A stretch of 55,220 bases of DNA from Vicinamibacteraceae bacterium. Lineage in GTDB: Bacteria; Acidobacteriota; Vicinamibacteria; Marinacidobacterales; Marinacidobacteraceae. Positions 7,978 through 17,025 of the stretch are shown in pieces. The notes below the pieces were generated by a model. The model saw nothing but the letters and a program-made list of their open reading frames with translations. It searched no databases and was not told where the DNA came from. The stretch's first letter is position 1. Every line of letters begins with the position of its first letter. The stretch lies in NCBI GenBank assembly GCA_012271265.1, contig JAAXGQ010000021.1:34246-89465 (forward strand), given 5' to 3'. Both the position numbers and the translations under genes were made by a program.

Positions 7978-10131
7978 CTACCCATCGGCCGGGACGAGGC
8001 CGGGCGGCGCGTCCGACAGGTAACGCTCCGCGAACCGGCGGATCGCCGGAAGCAGCGGCTGGCGATCATGGAGCGCCCCGGCGAACAGGTCGCCGAGGCG
8101 GTCGAGCCGCTCGGGCATCGTCCGGATCGTGAACCGGGAAGGGTTGAGTTCGCCGTCGAGTTCGTCCCAGTCGAGTGGCGCCGACACCGACGCCGCCGGC
8201 ACCGGTCGGACCGCGTAGGGAGGCGCGAGCGTCTGGCCGCGCCGGTTTTGCAGGAAGTCGAGGTAGACCCGACCGCCCCGCCGGGCCTTCGTCCGCTCGA
8301 CCGTGGCGATCTCGCGGTGGCGGCCGGCGATGTGGGTCGAGACCGCTTCGCAGAACTGACGCACGACGTCATACGGGTAGACGGGCTCGAGCGGTACATA
8401 GACGTGCAGGCCGCTTGCGCCGGACGTCTTCAGGAAGGGTCGGAGGCCAATGCCGCGCAGCACCTTGCCGAAGGCTTTCGCGAGCCGAACGACATCGGCG
8501 AACGGCGCCTCTCCCGGATCGAGGTCGAAGACGGCCCAGTCGGGGCGGTCCCGCCGGGTGCGCAGCGACAGCCACGGATGGATATCGATGCTCGCGAGAT
8601 TCGCCGCGAACAGCAGCGACGCAACATCGTTGCAGATGAGGTAGCGAATCACCTCGCCTCGGTGACCCGATCGGATCTCCTCGGTCTCGATCCAGTCCGG
8701 GGTGTGCTCCGGCAGGTCCTTCTGGTAGAACGCCTTGCCGTGGATGCCGTCCGGGTACCGCAGCAGGTGGGCCGGGCGTTCCCGGAGGTAGGGCAGGAGG
8801 GCCCCGGCGACCTGGTCGTAGTAGCGGATCAGGTCTCCCTTGGTGTACCCGGCTTCGGGCCAGAAGACCTTGTCCAGGTTGGAGAACCGGATGGGGCGAG
8901 CGGCGATCCGCGCCGCCCGCTGTCGGGAAAGCCCGGTAAGCAGGTGCTCGTCCGGCCCAGAGCCGGCGCCTTGCTTCGCGGGGAACCGAAGGCAGGCCGC
9001 CGGTTCGCGGTGATCCGGGTCGGGAGCAGCCCCCGGGACGGCGGCCGCGGCGCGTCGGGCCAGGGTTCCGGGGAGCCCCGCCGCCTCGCATGCGGCGTGG
9101 AATGGCTTCCCCCGGGCGGCGACATGTTCGAGGACCAGCAACCGGTCGTGGTCGGGAAGCAGGGTCGCGAGGAGGCCCTTGCGTTCGATGAGGGGCGCCG
9201 GGCGGAGATCCCACTCCTCGAAGCGCAACAGGTCGTTCAGATAGAGAACGGTGCGCACCGAGGCATCTCCCCGAAGCCTGGTTTCCAGCCGGGCGCGGGA
9301 GGGGCGCTCCGCCGCGTCCGGGGCGACGAGGGTCCCCGTCGCGAGGAACGCCTCGGCGCGCACGGCTTCGGCCGGCGGGAGAAGTTCCGGGAGGTCCAGC
9401 ACGCTTCCGTCGCGCGCGTCGGTCAGGAGCGGGCCGTCTCCTTCGTTCTTGAGGAAGACCGCCCGGCCCGCCATCTCGGGCTCGAAGATCCAGTCCCGGC
9501 CGGAGAAGGGCTCCCTGTCCCCTTGGGGGCGCACCGGGTCCGGCGGGGGCGAGCCGGACCAGGCCGTGGCCCGGGAGAGGTCGAAGAAGGGTTGGCGGTC
9601 GCTTTCCTTCCGGACGTAGCGGTCACGGCCCTTGAAGAGCAGCCACTCATGCTCCTTCCGGGTGGTCCGGACCAGGTGCCAGAAACCCCGCAGCTTGCGC
9701 CCCCGGAGCTCGATGACCAGCTTCCCCGCCTCGACGCCCAAAGTCCCGCCGGCCCCGCCACCCTCGGTGATCCGGTAACGGCCCCGGTCCCAGATGACCA
9801 TGGTTCCCCCGCCGTACTCTCCCTCGGGGATGACTCCGTGGAACCCGGTGTAGGCGAGCGGGTGATCCTCGGTCCGCACGGCCAGCTTCTTGACCTCGGG
9901 GTCGTAGCAGAATCCCCGGGGAACCGCCCACGACTTGAGCACACCCCGCATCTCGAGGCGCAGGTCGTAGTGGAGGCGGGTTGCCTCGTGGCGATGGACG
10001 ACGAACTCCCGCAGAACGGCGCTGCCGGCGGCTGAAAGAGCGCTGCGGCGCTGCGGCGGCGGCTCCGGCGTTCGCCGGAAGTCACGCTTCCGCTCGTAGT
10101 CCCCGATGCTGCGTGAACTCCGGCGGGGCAC
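7978..10131 (-). CDS. ligD: LigD-like NHEJ protein: phosphoesterase, degenerate ligase, polymerase/primase
   Basis: A 717-residue protein in the order PE, middle, POL. The 3'-phosphoesterase domain has HEATRLHYDLRLE, EDHPLAYTGFHGVIPEGEYG and MVIWDRGRY. The C-terminal primase-polymerase domain has NLDKVFWPEAGYTKGDLIRYY, the metal-binding VFDLDPGE, KTSGASGLHVYVPL and QNRRGQTLAPPYAVRP. The middle keeps ligase-like landmarks (DWIFEPEMAG, LYLNDLLRFEEWDLRPAPLI, ERKGLLATLL). It lacks the KxDG adenylation lysine (Glu near residue 219) and the OB-fold part. GTG 10131 is chosen because the family begins close to DYERKRDFRRTPEP; an upstream GTG at 10203 adds only low-complexity residues. No Ku gene is in the window. 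Confidence 0.87.
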   Translation of the reverse strand: MPRRSSRSIGDYERKRDFRRTPEPPPQRRSALSAAGSAVLREFVVHRHEATRLHYDLRLEMRGVLKSWAVPRGFCYDPEVKKLAVRTEDHPLAYTGFHGVIPEGEYGGGTMVIWDRGRYRITEGGGAGGTLGVEAGKLVIELRGRKLRGFWHLVRTTRKEHEWLLFKGRDRYVRKESDRQPFFDLSRATAWSGSPPPDPVRPQGDREPFSGRDWIFEPEMAGRAVFLKNEGDGPLLTDARDGSVLDLPELLPPAEAVRAEAFLATGTLVAPDAAERPSRARLETRLRGDASVRTVLYLNDLLRFEEWDLRPAPLIERKGLLATLLPDHDRLLVLEHVAARGKPFHAACEAAGLPGTLARRAAAAVPGAAPDPDHREPAACLRFPAKQGAGSGPDEHLLTGLSRQRAARIAARPIRFSNLDKVFWPEAGYTKGDLIRYYDQVAGALLPYLRERPAHLLRYPDGIHGKAFYQKDLPEHTPDWIETEEIRSGHRGEVIRYLICNDVASLLFAANLASIDIHPWLSLRTRRDRPDWAVFDLDPGEAPFADVVRLAKAFGKVLRGIGLRPFLKTSGASGLHVYVPLEPVYPYDVVRQFCEAVSTHIAGRHREIATVERTKARRGGRVYLDFLQNRRGQTLAPPYAVRPVPAASVSAPLDWDELDGELNPSRFTIRTMPERLDRLGDLFAGALHDRQPLLPAIRRFAERYLSDAPPGLVPADG

Positions 10132-10490
10132 GGGGCTCGGAAAAGGCTGCTCCGGCGCGCGGCGGCGCGCTAGATTGACGCCGCCTCGCCGGTGTCCGCG
10201 CACCGGCTGTGGGTGCGCCCGTCCCGTGCGCGGTTCCTCACGGGTCCGCCACCCGGTGGACTCAACCTCCCTCCGTCTCCTTCCTTGCTAAAGGGGAGCC
10301 AAAACGGGACATTCTCCCACACGCGGCTCCATGCCCGCCCACCGGCAAACCGGCCGGCTCCCCCGGAGCCGGCTTGCTCCGTGGATCTCCGGGGCCGCGG
10401 ATCCGGCGGCGCGGGCCGCCGCCGTCACGAGATGCGGACGAACCGGCGGCGCTGCCGGAGCCGGGGAGGACGGTGGCGTCGCAGACCGCG
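10132..10490. other. Non-coding gap between ligD and the S9 peptidase gene
   Basis: About 360 bp with no convincing gene. It holds an inverted repeat at 10188-10207 (GCCGGTG-TCCGCG-CACCGGC), whose arms match the T/A form of the window's repeat hairpin but with a longer loop. It also holds the strong hairpin listed separately at 10353-10373. A ligD promoter should lie here, but I cannot pick a convincing -35/-10 pair. Confidence 0.5.
10353..10373 (-). terminator. Candidate terminator hairpin after the S9 peptidase gene
   Basis: A perfect 9-bp stem GCCGGCTCC/GGAGCCGGC with a 3-base loop lies about 120 bases past the S9 peptidase stop on the minus strand. Only a short TTT follows further downstream, so it could equally be a general RNA-stabilising hairpin. 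Confidence 0.35.
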
Positions 10491-12656
10491 TCACGGGGCG
10501 CGGAGGTGCCGGTCGAAGAACCGGTGGACCCGGCGCCAGGCGTCCCGCAGGACGTGCTCGCGGTGAAAGTAGTGAAACTCCCCGGGATAGGTCACGAAGT
10601 CGAAGTCCTTTCCCGCCCGCAGCAGCCGGTCGGCCAGGTTGATGGCCTCGAAGTACGGCACGTTGACGTCCGCAGTGCCGTGCAGCGTGAGCAGCGGGCG
10701 CTCGATCCGGTCCACTCTGCGCGCGGGGGCGCCCAGCTCATAGACCTCGGGGTTTTCCTCCCGGTTGCCCATGCGGCCGGCGACCCACGGCCCGCCCGGA
10801 TCCCGGAACCAGAGTCCGAAGTCGCCCACGCCGGCCACGTTCACGCCGGCGGCGAACAGCGTCGGATCGAGGGTCAGCGCCTGGAGTGTCATGAATCCGC
10901 CGTAGCTCAGCCCCCAGATTCCGATCCGCTCCGGGTCGACGAACTCGAGCGTCCGGAGATAGTCGGCTGCCGCGGCCACGTCCTGGTAGTCCCCGCCCCC
11001 GACATCGCGGTAGGACGCCACCCGGAAATCGCGTCCATAGCCCACGCTGCCTCGGTAGTCCGGCATGAGCACGACGTAGCCCTGGCTGACGAGAAACTGG
11101 TGGAACGAGTGGTACACGCCATAGTCCCGCCGGACATGCCAGCCGTCGTAGTTCTGGGCGATTCCGTCACCGTGCACCCACACGATGGCGGGATGGGTTC
11201 GGGAGCGGTCGAGCTCGTTGCCAACGAAGAGGTAGCCCGGGACCATCCCCTGGTCCCGTGCCGGATAGCGTAGGAACTCGCCTTCGGTGAGAAGGGCGGG
11301 GTCGATGCTGTCCGGAAGCGACCGGGTGAGCTGCTCCGGCTGGCCGTCGCCACCGGTTCCGACGACGAACAGGTCCGGCGGCGCCCGGGGGCCGGTGTGC
11401 TGGAAGACGATTCGGCTTCCATCCGGTGAGAAGCCGCCGAACTCCGAGGAGAGAGTGAATCCCGTCCGGGTCGCCGGCTGGGTGTTTGTTCCGCGCTGGT
11501 GGGTGAGCTGCACGGGGGTTGGATCGGGGAGCGAGGCGGTCTCGACCACGAAGATCTGGCGCCTGCCGGGGTGATCCGGGTTCTGGTCCCAGGCCAGGAA
11601 CCGCCCGTCTGGCGACCAGGCGTGCCGCTTGACCTCGGATCCCTCCGCGCTGACCGGGTGGACGGTCCCGTCCGTGACAGACGCAACGAGAAGCCGGTCC
11701 CAGCCCGAGGCATCGTCGAGGAACGCGATCCAGTTCCCGTCCGGCGACGGGCGCGGCTCGGCGCCCAGATATCCGAGACTCCACCAGCGATCGTCCTCGG
11801 TGCGGTGGACGGCCTCGACCGACCCGTCCCGTAGGTCCGCCACCATGACCGAGCGACTGCGAAAGTCGGGAGAGACCTCCTGGTACACGATGCGCGCCGC
11901 GTCCAGCCAGCGTGGACTCGAAGCCGCCGCCGGTCCGACGGCAATGCGGCGCACCACCCCGCCCCGGAGGACCGGCGCCGCCATCAGGTCGGAAGGCGTG
12001 GAGGAGGAGCGACGGAAGACCAGCTTGTCTCCGGAGATGTCCCGGGTCTCGTCGAGCGTTTCTCCCCGGGACACCGTATGGGCGATGAAGCGGCCATCGG
12101 GCGACCAGACCGGTCCGCTCTCGACACGGTCGCCGGTCCGGGTCAACTGGAGTTCCGGCCCGTCGGCGAGGTCGCGCACGAAGAGGTCCCCGCTCCGGAT
12201 GAAGGCCAGTTGCCGGAGGTCGGGCGACGGCGCGAATCCCGATTCGCCACCCGGTTCGTCGGCAAACACCCGCTCCAGGGTGCCGGGGACCTCCGGGTTC
12301 ATCCGGTAGAGGGTCCCGTTGCGGACGAAGTGGAGGATGACCCCCTCGGGGCCCCAGAAGAGACCCGAAATCTCCTCGTAGGAGTCCCCCCAGCGGGTCA
12401 GCGGCCGGGGAGGCTCCCCAGATCCCGGCGTGACCTGGTAGAGGTCCATCTGCTGGTTCTGATCCCAGACGAAGATGACGCGCTCGCCGTCGGGGGTCCA
12501 GACGGGGGAAGCCGGGTGGCGGATCGCCAGGATGTCCTCGAGGGCGAGCGTGGGAGGCGGCTCGGGAGCGGCACATCCGGCCGCTCCGGCGAGGAGCACG
12601 ATGGCCGCCGCGCCCCGCCACGGCCCGGCGCGCCGCCGGCAGTTCATGGTTCGCAT
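10491..12656 (-). CDS. S9 family prolyl oligopeptidase/DPP-like exported peptidase
   Basis: A 721-residue protein with a hydrophobic signal ending in a lipobox-like LAGAAGCAAP, so probably a lipoprotein. Residues of about 40-450 form a WD40/PD40 beta-propeller (repeats such as PVWTPDGERVIFVWD, GPVWSPDGRFIAHTV, HAWSPDGRFLAWDQN, GFSPDGSRIVFQ). The C-terminal alpha/beta hydrolase domain has the nucleophile in GIWGLSYGGFMTL, the Asp in GTADVNVPYFEA and the His in PGEFHYFHREH. It should cleave oligopeptides, often after proline, outside the cytoplasm. It is the last gene of a minus-strand cluster with a TPR lipoprotein. ATG 12656 is used; ATG 12647 is equally possible. Confidence 0.9.
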   Translation of the reverse strand: MRTMNCRRRAGPWRGAAAIVLLAGAAGCAAPEPPPTLALEDILAIRHPASPVWTPDGERVIFVWDQNQQMDLYQVTPGSGEPPRPLTRWGDSYEEISGLFWGPEGVILHFVRNGTLYRMNPEVPGTLERVFADEPGGESGFAPSPDLRQLAFIRSGDLFVRDLADGPELQLTRTGDRVESGPVWSPDGRFIAHTVSRGETLDETRDISGDKLVFRRSSSTPSDLMAAPVLRGGVVRRIAVGPAAASSPRWLDAARIVYQEVSPDFRSRSVMVADLRDGSVEAVHRTEDDRWWSLGYLGAEPRPSPDGNWIAFLDDASGWDRLLVASVTDGTVHPVSAEGSEVKRHAWSPDGRFLAWDQNPDHPGRRQIFVVETASLPDPTPVQLTHQRGTNTQPATRTGFTLSSEFGGFSPDGSRIVFQHTGPRAPPDLFVVGTGGDGQPEQLTRSLPDSIDPALLTEGEFLRYPARDQGMVPGYLFVGNELDRSRTHPAIVWVHGDGIAQNYDGWHVRRDYGVYHSFHQFLVSQGYVVLMPDYRGSVGYGRDFRVASYRDVGGGDYQDVAAAADYLRTLEFVDPERIGIWGLSYGGFMTLQALTLDPTLFAAGVNVAGVGDFGLWFRDPGGPWVAGRMGNREENPEVYELGAPARRVDRIERPLLTLHGTADVNVPYFEAINLADRLLRAGKDFDFVTYPGEFHYFHREHVLRDAWRRVHRFFDRHLRAP

Positions 12657-12712
12657 GGCGGCTCCATGGTACGTCCGCCGGAATCCGCCCGGCCGGGCGC
12701 GGCCCTCGGGAA

Positions 12713-14110
12713 TCAGCGCCCCCGCAGCCCTTCGCGGAACGCGGCGGGAATCTCCATGCCGAGCGCTTCAGCCCGACGCAGGTGGGCGAGGGCCTCGTCA
12801 GCGCGCCCGCGACGGCGCGCCACGTCGGCGAGCAGAAAGTGCAGTTCCGCACGACGCGCGGCGGGGGCGCCGCTCTCCTCGGCGACGGCAAGCGCGCGCT
12901 CGAGCGCATCGGCTGCGCCGGCGGGGTTGCCGGCCGTGGCGAGAAGCTGGCCAAGCCCCTGGAGCGCGGCCGGGTGGGTCGGATCCAGCGCCAACACCTG
13001 CCGGAGGAGGCGCTCCGCCTCCCGCAGGCTCCCCTCCTGGAAGTGCAGGCTCGAGGCGCCGAGGAGGGTGGGGATGTGCTCCGGGTCGGCCGCAGCCGAC
13101 TCCCGGTAGAGAGCGGCGGCCTCGCTGTCCCGTCCGTGCCGGGCGAGCAGGTTGGCGAGGTTCGCCATCGCCGGACTCGACGTGGGATCCCGCGCGAGCG
13201 AGGCCCGGTAGGCCGCTTCCGCGGCCCCGTCGTCTCCCTGCCGGGTCAGGGCGTTTCCGAGGTTGTAATGGAGTTCCGCTTCCTCGGGCCGTTCGGCGGC
13301 GAGGCGCTGGTAGATCGCTACGGCGGCGGCGTGATCTCCCGAGGCCGCGGCGCGGCGGGCGCGCGCCTCCCGGCCGCGGCTGTCGGCGCGGAGGTCCTCC
13401 ACCGAGAGAAGCAACGGGTCCGGATCCGCGCTCGCGCCGTGGGTCGGCGAAGCGGCGGCTGCGCGCGCCCGGGCCGCGGCCGCCTCGGCCAGCCGGCCGT
13501 CGCCGACGCGCCGGTACAACCGGGCAAGGAAGGCCCAGCCAGCTTCGGAGGCGGGGCGTTCGGCCACCACGCGCTCAAGAGCCGTCCGCGCCCCGTCGAG
13601 GTCCCCGCCGTGCAGGAGGCTTCGGCCCCGGGCCAGGTTGGCCTCGACCGAATCCGGATCGACCCGAAGGAGTTCCCCCCAGGCCCGGTTCGCTTCGGAA
13701 GGACGGCCGAGGGCGTCGAGAACCCTGGCGCGCAGGGCGAGGGAAGGGGAGAAAGACGGGTTCCGTGAGACCGCTTCGTCTGCGCGGGTCAGGGCCGCGG
13801 CCGGGTCCGCGGCTTCCACGAGGCGCCCTTCCAGGTGGGGCCAGCGGTGGTCCTCGGTGTCCTGCCGGGCGGCCTCGGCGTAGGCGGCCCGGGCCGGTCC
13901 GGCGAGCCGGTGGGCGTGGAGCACCATCCCGAGGCGGCCCCAGCGCGCCGCCGAGTTCCGATTTCCCTCCACCGCGCGAAGCGCGCTTTCCACCGCCGTT
14001 CGGACTGCCGGTTCCATCCCTTCGGTCGAGATCTCGGGCACTGGCGCGCCGCCGCAGGCGGCAAGACCCGCGAGAAGGAGCACCGCCGCGCCTCCTGGCG
14101 GGTTCTTCAT
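12713..14110 (-). CDS. TPR-repeat lipoprotein
   Basis: A 465-residue protein with a clear lipoprotein signal (LLLAGLAACGGAP, Cys about 19). Essentially the whole mature part is tetratricopeptide-like helical repeats, for example LHYNLGNALTRQGDDGAAEAA, SPAMANLANLLARHGRDSEA and PAALQGLGQLLATAGNPAG (each shown in part). No enzymatic motif is seen. The ATG overlaps the stop of the CRTAC1-family gene as ATGA, so the two are translated together. In Acidobacteriota and other bacteria such TPR proteins often accompany CRTAC1 proteins, and a protein-protein scaffold at the membrane is inferred. Alanine, arginine and glycine richness follows the local GC content. Confidence 0.85.
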   Translation of the reverse strand: MKNPPGGAAVLLLAGLAACGGAPVPEISTEGMEPAVRTAVESALRAVEGNRNSAARWGRLGMVLHAHRLAGPARAAYAEAARQDTEDHRWPHLEGRLVEAADPAAALTRADEAVSRNPSFSPSLALRARVLDALGRPSEANRAWGELLRVDPDSVEANLARGRSLLHGGDLDGARTALERVVAERPASEAGWAFLARLYRRVGDGRLAEAAAARARAAAASPTHGASADPDPLLLSVEDLRADSRGREARARRAAASGDHAAAVAIYQRLAAERPEEAELHYNLGNALTRQGDDGAAEAAYRASLARDPTSSPAMANLANLLARHGRDSEAAALYRESAAADPEHIPTLLGASSLHFQEGSLREAERLLRQVLALDPTHPAALQGLGQLLATAGNPAGAADALERALAVAEESGAPAARRAELHFLLADVARRRGRADEALAHLRRAEALGMEIPAAFREGLRGR

Positions 14111-15729
14111 TCCGGACTCCCCTCCCCGCGCACCACGATGAGCACCCGGTTCGGACCGGGTACGGGGAACCGCTCGCGACGACCGTCGGACCAGCGAACC
14201 ACGACGGCTTCCGGCGCGGCGCCGGGCGGCATCCCGAAGTGGGCTCGAGGATCGCCGGCGCTCAGGTAGGAGGTCCCCGGGTTGGCGCGGGCCGTCCCGG
14301 GCGCCGCTGCATCACGGAGCTCCACCACCGCGCCCGGGTCGGCGGCGCCCAAGGCGGTGAGCGGCTCGACCAGCAACCAGTCACCGGCGGGAACGGAGAC
14401 GTTTTCGAACACCCGGGCCGGACCTCCGGCCTCGCTCAGGACCAGGTCGAGGTCGCCGTCGCCATCGAGATCGCCGGCCGCGAGGCCGCGGCCCACCACC
14501 GATTGCGCGAACGCCGGCGCTTCCACCTCGTGGAGACGGTCGCCGTCGCCCCGAAGGAGCAGGCCCGGCTCGGCGTACCCCGCGAACAGCGGGTCTCGGG
14601 CCGTCGCGCCGGCGTGGCGCGCGACCCGTCCGTTCGCAATCGCGGCATCGAGAAACCCGTCGTGGTCGAAGTCGACAAGCGCGACTCCGAAGCCGGTGCG
14701 ACGAAGTCCCGCGGTTCCGAGGCCGAAGGCGATCGAGCCGTCCACGAAGCCGCCTTCGGCGTCGGCCAGGTAGACGGTGTTCGTCTCGTCGGCAAAGTGG
14801 GTGAGGAGGATGTCGAGGTCACCGTCCCGGTCGACATCGCCAAGTTCGACCCCCATGCCGGCCTCGGGCCGCCCGAACCCGCTCAGCGCCGCCCCACGCA
14901 GAAGCGCCTCCTCGGTGAAGCGTCCGTCCCCCTGATTCACCCAAAGGTGGTTCGCTTCGGTGTCGTTCGCCACGTAGAAGTCGAGCCGGCCGTCCCCGGA
15001 GAAATCGTGGCAGACGACGCCGAGCCCCCGCGCCGCAAGAGCGCCGATGCCGGCGTCCCGGCTCACTTCCGCGAAACGGCCGTCGCCGAGGTTCCGATAG
15101 AGCAGATCGGGCAGGCCGCCGATGTCCGTCGGGTTGCAGAAGTCCTCTTCGCCCGTCGCGGCGTAGCAGCGGAATCCGGGGTCGTAGTCCATGTAGCGGG
15201 TCACGAACAGGTCGACGTGGGCATCGGCGTCGTAGTCGCAGAAGGTGGCGGACGCCGACCACGCGCCGTCGCCGGCGAAGTCGGGATCGACGACGAGTCC
15301 CGCCGCACCGTTGTTCCGGAGGAGCGCATCGGGTCCGTGCCCGCTGCGGAAGAGATCGGAATCGCCGTCACCGTCCACGTCACCCACCGCGACCCCCATT
15401 CCGTAGGCGTCGAGCCCCGGCGCATCCAGCCCCGGCCGAAAGCGCAGTCCGGCCCCCTGGTTTCGGAAGAACCGGTCCGGCCCCTCCCCCTGAACCAGGT
15501 AGACATCGAGACTTCCGTCGCCGTCGGCATCGAAGAGGGCGAGGCCCGAACCCATGATGCGGGGCATGAAGTAGGTAGGTCGGTCGTCCGGCCCCTGCTC
15601 CGTCTCGTGAACAAAACGGAGACCGGAAGCCCCGGTGGCGTCACGGAACTGCGGCTGGGCGCCGGCAGTCGCGGCGAGCAGGATCAGGAGCCCGCTGATC
15701 CGGGCCGGTCCGAGGCGCGGGGCGTTCAG
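14107..15729 (-). CDS. CRTAC1-family protein with FG-GAP/VCBS repeats and ASPIC/UnbV domain
   Basis: A 540-residue secreted protein. The signal peptide (APRLGPARISGLLILLAA, cleavage near AGAQ) is followed by a seven-bladed-propeller type series of FG-GAP/VCBS repeats with calcium-like DxDxDGxxD loops: FDADGDGSLDVYLV, GDVDGDGDSDLF, CDYDADAHVDLFV, HDFSGDGRLDFYV, GDVDRDGDLDIL and GDLDGDGDLDLVL. A C-terminal ASPIC/UnbV domain follows (GTSYLSAGDPRAHFGM). The first ATG/GTG/TTG in frame lies inside the first repeat and would remove the signal peptide. CTG 15729, overlapping the previous stop as CTGA (15729-15726), gives a normal exported protein and is chosen. Its own stop overlaps the TPR gene as ATGA. 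A surface-binding role is inferred; no enzyme activity is known. Confidence 0.85.
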   Translation of the reverse strand: MNAPRLGPARISGLLILLAATAGAQPQFRDATGASGLRFVHETEQGPDDRPTYFMPRIMGSGLALFDADGDGSLDVYLVQGEGPDRFFRNQGAGLRFRPGLDAPGLDAYGMGVAVGDVDGDGDSDLFRSGHGPDALLRNNGAAGLVVDPDFAGDGAWSASATFCDYDADAHVDLFVTRYMDYDPGFRCYAATGEEDFCNPTDIGGLPDLLYRNLGDGRFAEVSRDAGIGALAARGLGVVCHDFSGDGRLDFYVANDTEANHLWVNQGDGRFTEEALLRGAALSGFGRPEAGMGVELGDVDRDGDLDILLTHFADETNTVYLADAEGGFVDGSIAFGLGTAGLRRTGFGVALVDFDHDGFLDAAIANGRVARHAGATARDPLFAGYAEPGLLLRGDGDRLHEVEAPAFAQSVVGRGLAAGDLDGDGDLDLVLSEAGGPARVFENVSVPAGDWLLVEPLTALGAADPGAVVELRDAAAPGTARANPGTSYLSAGDPRAHFGMPPGAAPEAVVVRWSDGRRERFPVPGPNRVLIVVRGEGSPE

Positions 15730-17006
15730 CGGCGGCGCACCGAGTGGGGGCCGATGTCTCCGAGCGAGGGAGTCCCGGCAAGCTGCATCGCGAGCCGCAG
15801 TTCCGCCCGCAGCATGCGGAGCACGGCTTCCACGCCAGCCTCCCCGAACGAGGAGAGGCCCCAGAGATAGGAGCGCCCCACCAGGATCGCATCCGCTCCA
15901 AGAGCGAGCGCCTTGAAGATGTCCACCCCGCGCCGGATGCCGCTGTCCATGATGACCGGGATCCTTCCGCCGATCTCGGCGACGACCTCGGGCAGGCTCT
16001 CCAGGGAGCCGAGGCCGCTCTCCTCCGCGCGTCCGCCGTGGTTCGAGACGACGAGTCCGTCCACGCCGTGCTCGATGCAGAGCGCGGCGTCCTCTGCAGT
16101 CACGATGCCCTTGAGCAGGATCTTCATGTCTGTGAGGTCGCGGAGACGCTGCACCACCTCCCACGTCATCGCCGGCTGGTTCAGCCCGGCGAAGCGGCTT
16201 CGACCGGAGGCGTCTTCGACCGGGATCCGGTCGAACATCCGCTTTCGCGAGACGTAGTTCTTGAAACCGGGTCGGTGGCAGGTTTCGCACTGCCGTCCGT
16301 CGAGGCGACTGGCGAGGGCCTGGGTAACGCGGTTGCTGCCCGCCGGCAGGTCCACCGTGAGGACCAGGGCCGGACAGCCGGCTGCGTCTGCCCGCGCCAC
16401 GAGCTGCCTGGTGACGTCAAACGAGGTGGTCGGATACAGCTGATACCAGACCGGCTCGCCCCGCGCTTCGTTCACTTCCTCGACCCCCGAGGTGGTAACG
16501 GTGGAGAGCAGCTGCAGGTGGTCCACCGTCTTCGCGGCGCGCGCCACGGCCACCTCGCCCTCGGGATGGAACGCCTTCTGGCTCCCGCAGGGCGCGATCC
16601 CGATCGGGGAGGTCCATCGTCTTCCGAAGAGCTCCACCGACATGTCCGGGTCGGAGACATCCACGAGGCGCCGGGCCCGGATCCCAACCTCGGCAAAGGC
16701 GCGCCGGTTTGCCGCCAGGGTTCCCTCCCCGTCGACGCCGGTCGCGATGTACCCGTAGTGGGCCGGGGGCAGCGTGGCCTCCGCCACCGCCCGAAAGTCG
16801 AACACGTCGGCGGCTTCCTCCGGGGTGCTGATCATGCGTCGGGGAAAGCCGTTCATGCCAAACCGTTCTTCTTCCCGGTTTCCGGCCGGCGGCGCCTGGG
16901 CGCTGGCCCGGGTCTCCCAGCAGGCGGCCGCGGCCAGCAGCGGGCTGCCGGCCAGGTAGCGGAGGAACTCCCGCCGCCGGGTTGCGGGGTCGCGCGGGAT
17001 GCTCAT
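15726..17006 (-). CDS. Tat-exported FMN-dependent alpha-hydroxy acid oxidase/dehydrogenase
   Basis: A 426-residue protein of the lactate/glycolate oxidase family (LldD, lactate 2-monooxygenase, glycolate oxidase). The N-terminus TRRREFLRYLAG is a Tat signal, so FMN is probably inserted before export. Family motifs: PIGIAPCGSQKAFHPEGE, STVTTSGVEEV, WYQLYPTTS, VLTVDLPAGSNR, KILLKGIVTAEDA, VVSNHGGRAEESG (catalytic His plus Arg), IPVIMDSGIRRGVDIFKALALGADA and VGRSYLWGL. ATG 17006 has AAGGAGA just upstream, which excludes longer forms. The substrate is an L-2-hydroxyacid, not resolvable here. The gene lies 19 bp after the acetamidase-like gene and overlaps the CRTAC1 gene. The periplasmic location is unusual for this family. 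Confidence 0.87.
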   Translation of the reverse strand: MSIPRDPATRRREFLRYLAGSPLLAAAACWETRASAQAPPAGNREEERFGMNGFPRRMISTPEEAADVFDFRAVAEATLPPAHYGYIATGVDGEGTLAANRRAFAEVGIRARRLVDVSDPDMSVELFGRRWTSPIGIAPCGSQKAFHPEGEVAVARAAKTVDHLQLLSTVTTSGVEEVNEARGEPVWYQLYPTTSFDVTRQLVARADAAGCPALVLTVDLPAGSNRVTQALASRLDGRQCETCHRPGFKNYVSRKRMFDRIPVEDASGRSRFAGLNQPAMTWEVVQRLRDLTDMKILLKGIVTAEDAALCIEHGVDGLVVSNHGGRAEESGLGSLESLPEVVAEIGGRIPVIMDSGIRRGVDIFKALALGADAILVGRSYLWGLSSFGEAGVEAVLRMLRAELRLAMQLAGTPSLGDIGPHSVRRR

Positions 17007-17025
17007 GGCTTCTCCTTGGGAGGAT

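Noticed and set aside
10188-10207. Inverted repeat with repeat-like arms upstream of ligD as a solitary copy of the dispersed element
   Set aside because: The loop is TCCGCG rather than TCCT and the flanking CATGGAGC motif is absent, so a chance GC-rich palindrome is as likely.
12475-15870. An open frame of over 1100 codons on the plus strand opposite the TPR and CRTAC1 genes
   Set aside because: Arg/Pro/Gly-rich shadow of two well-supported minus-strand genes.
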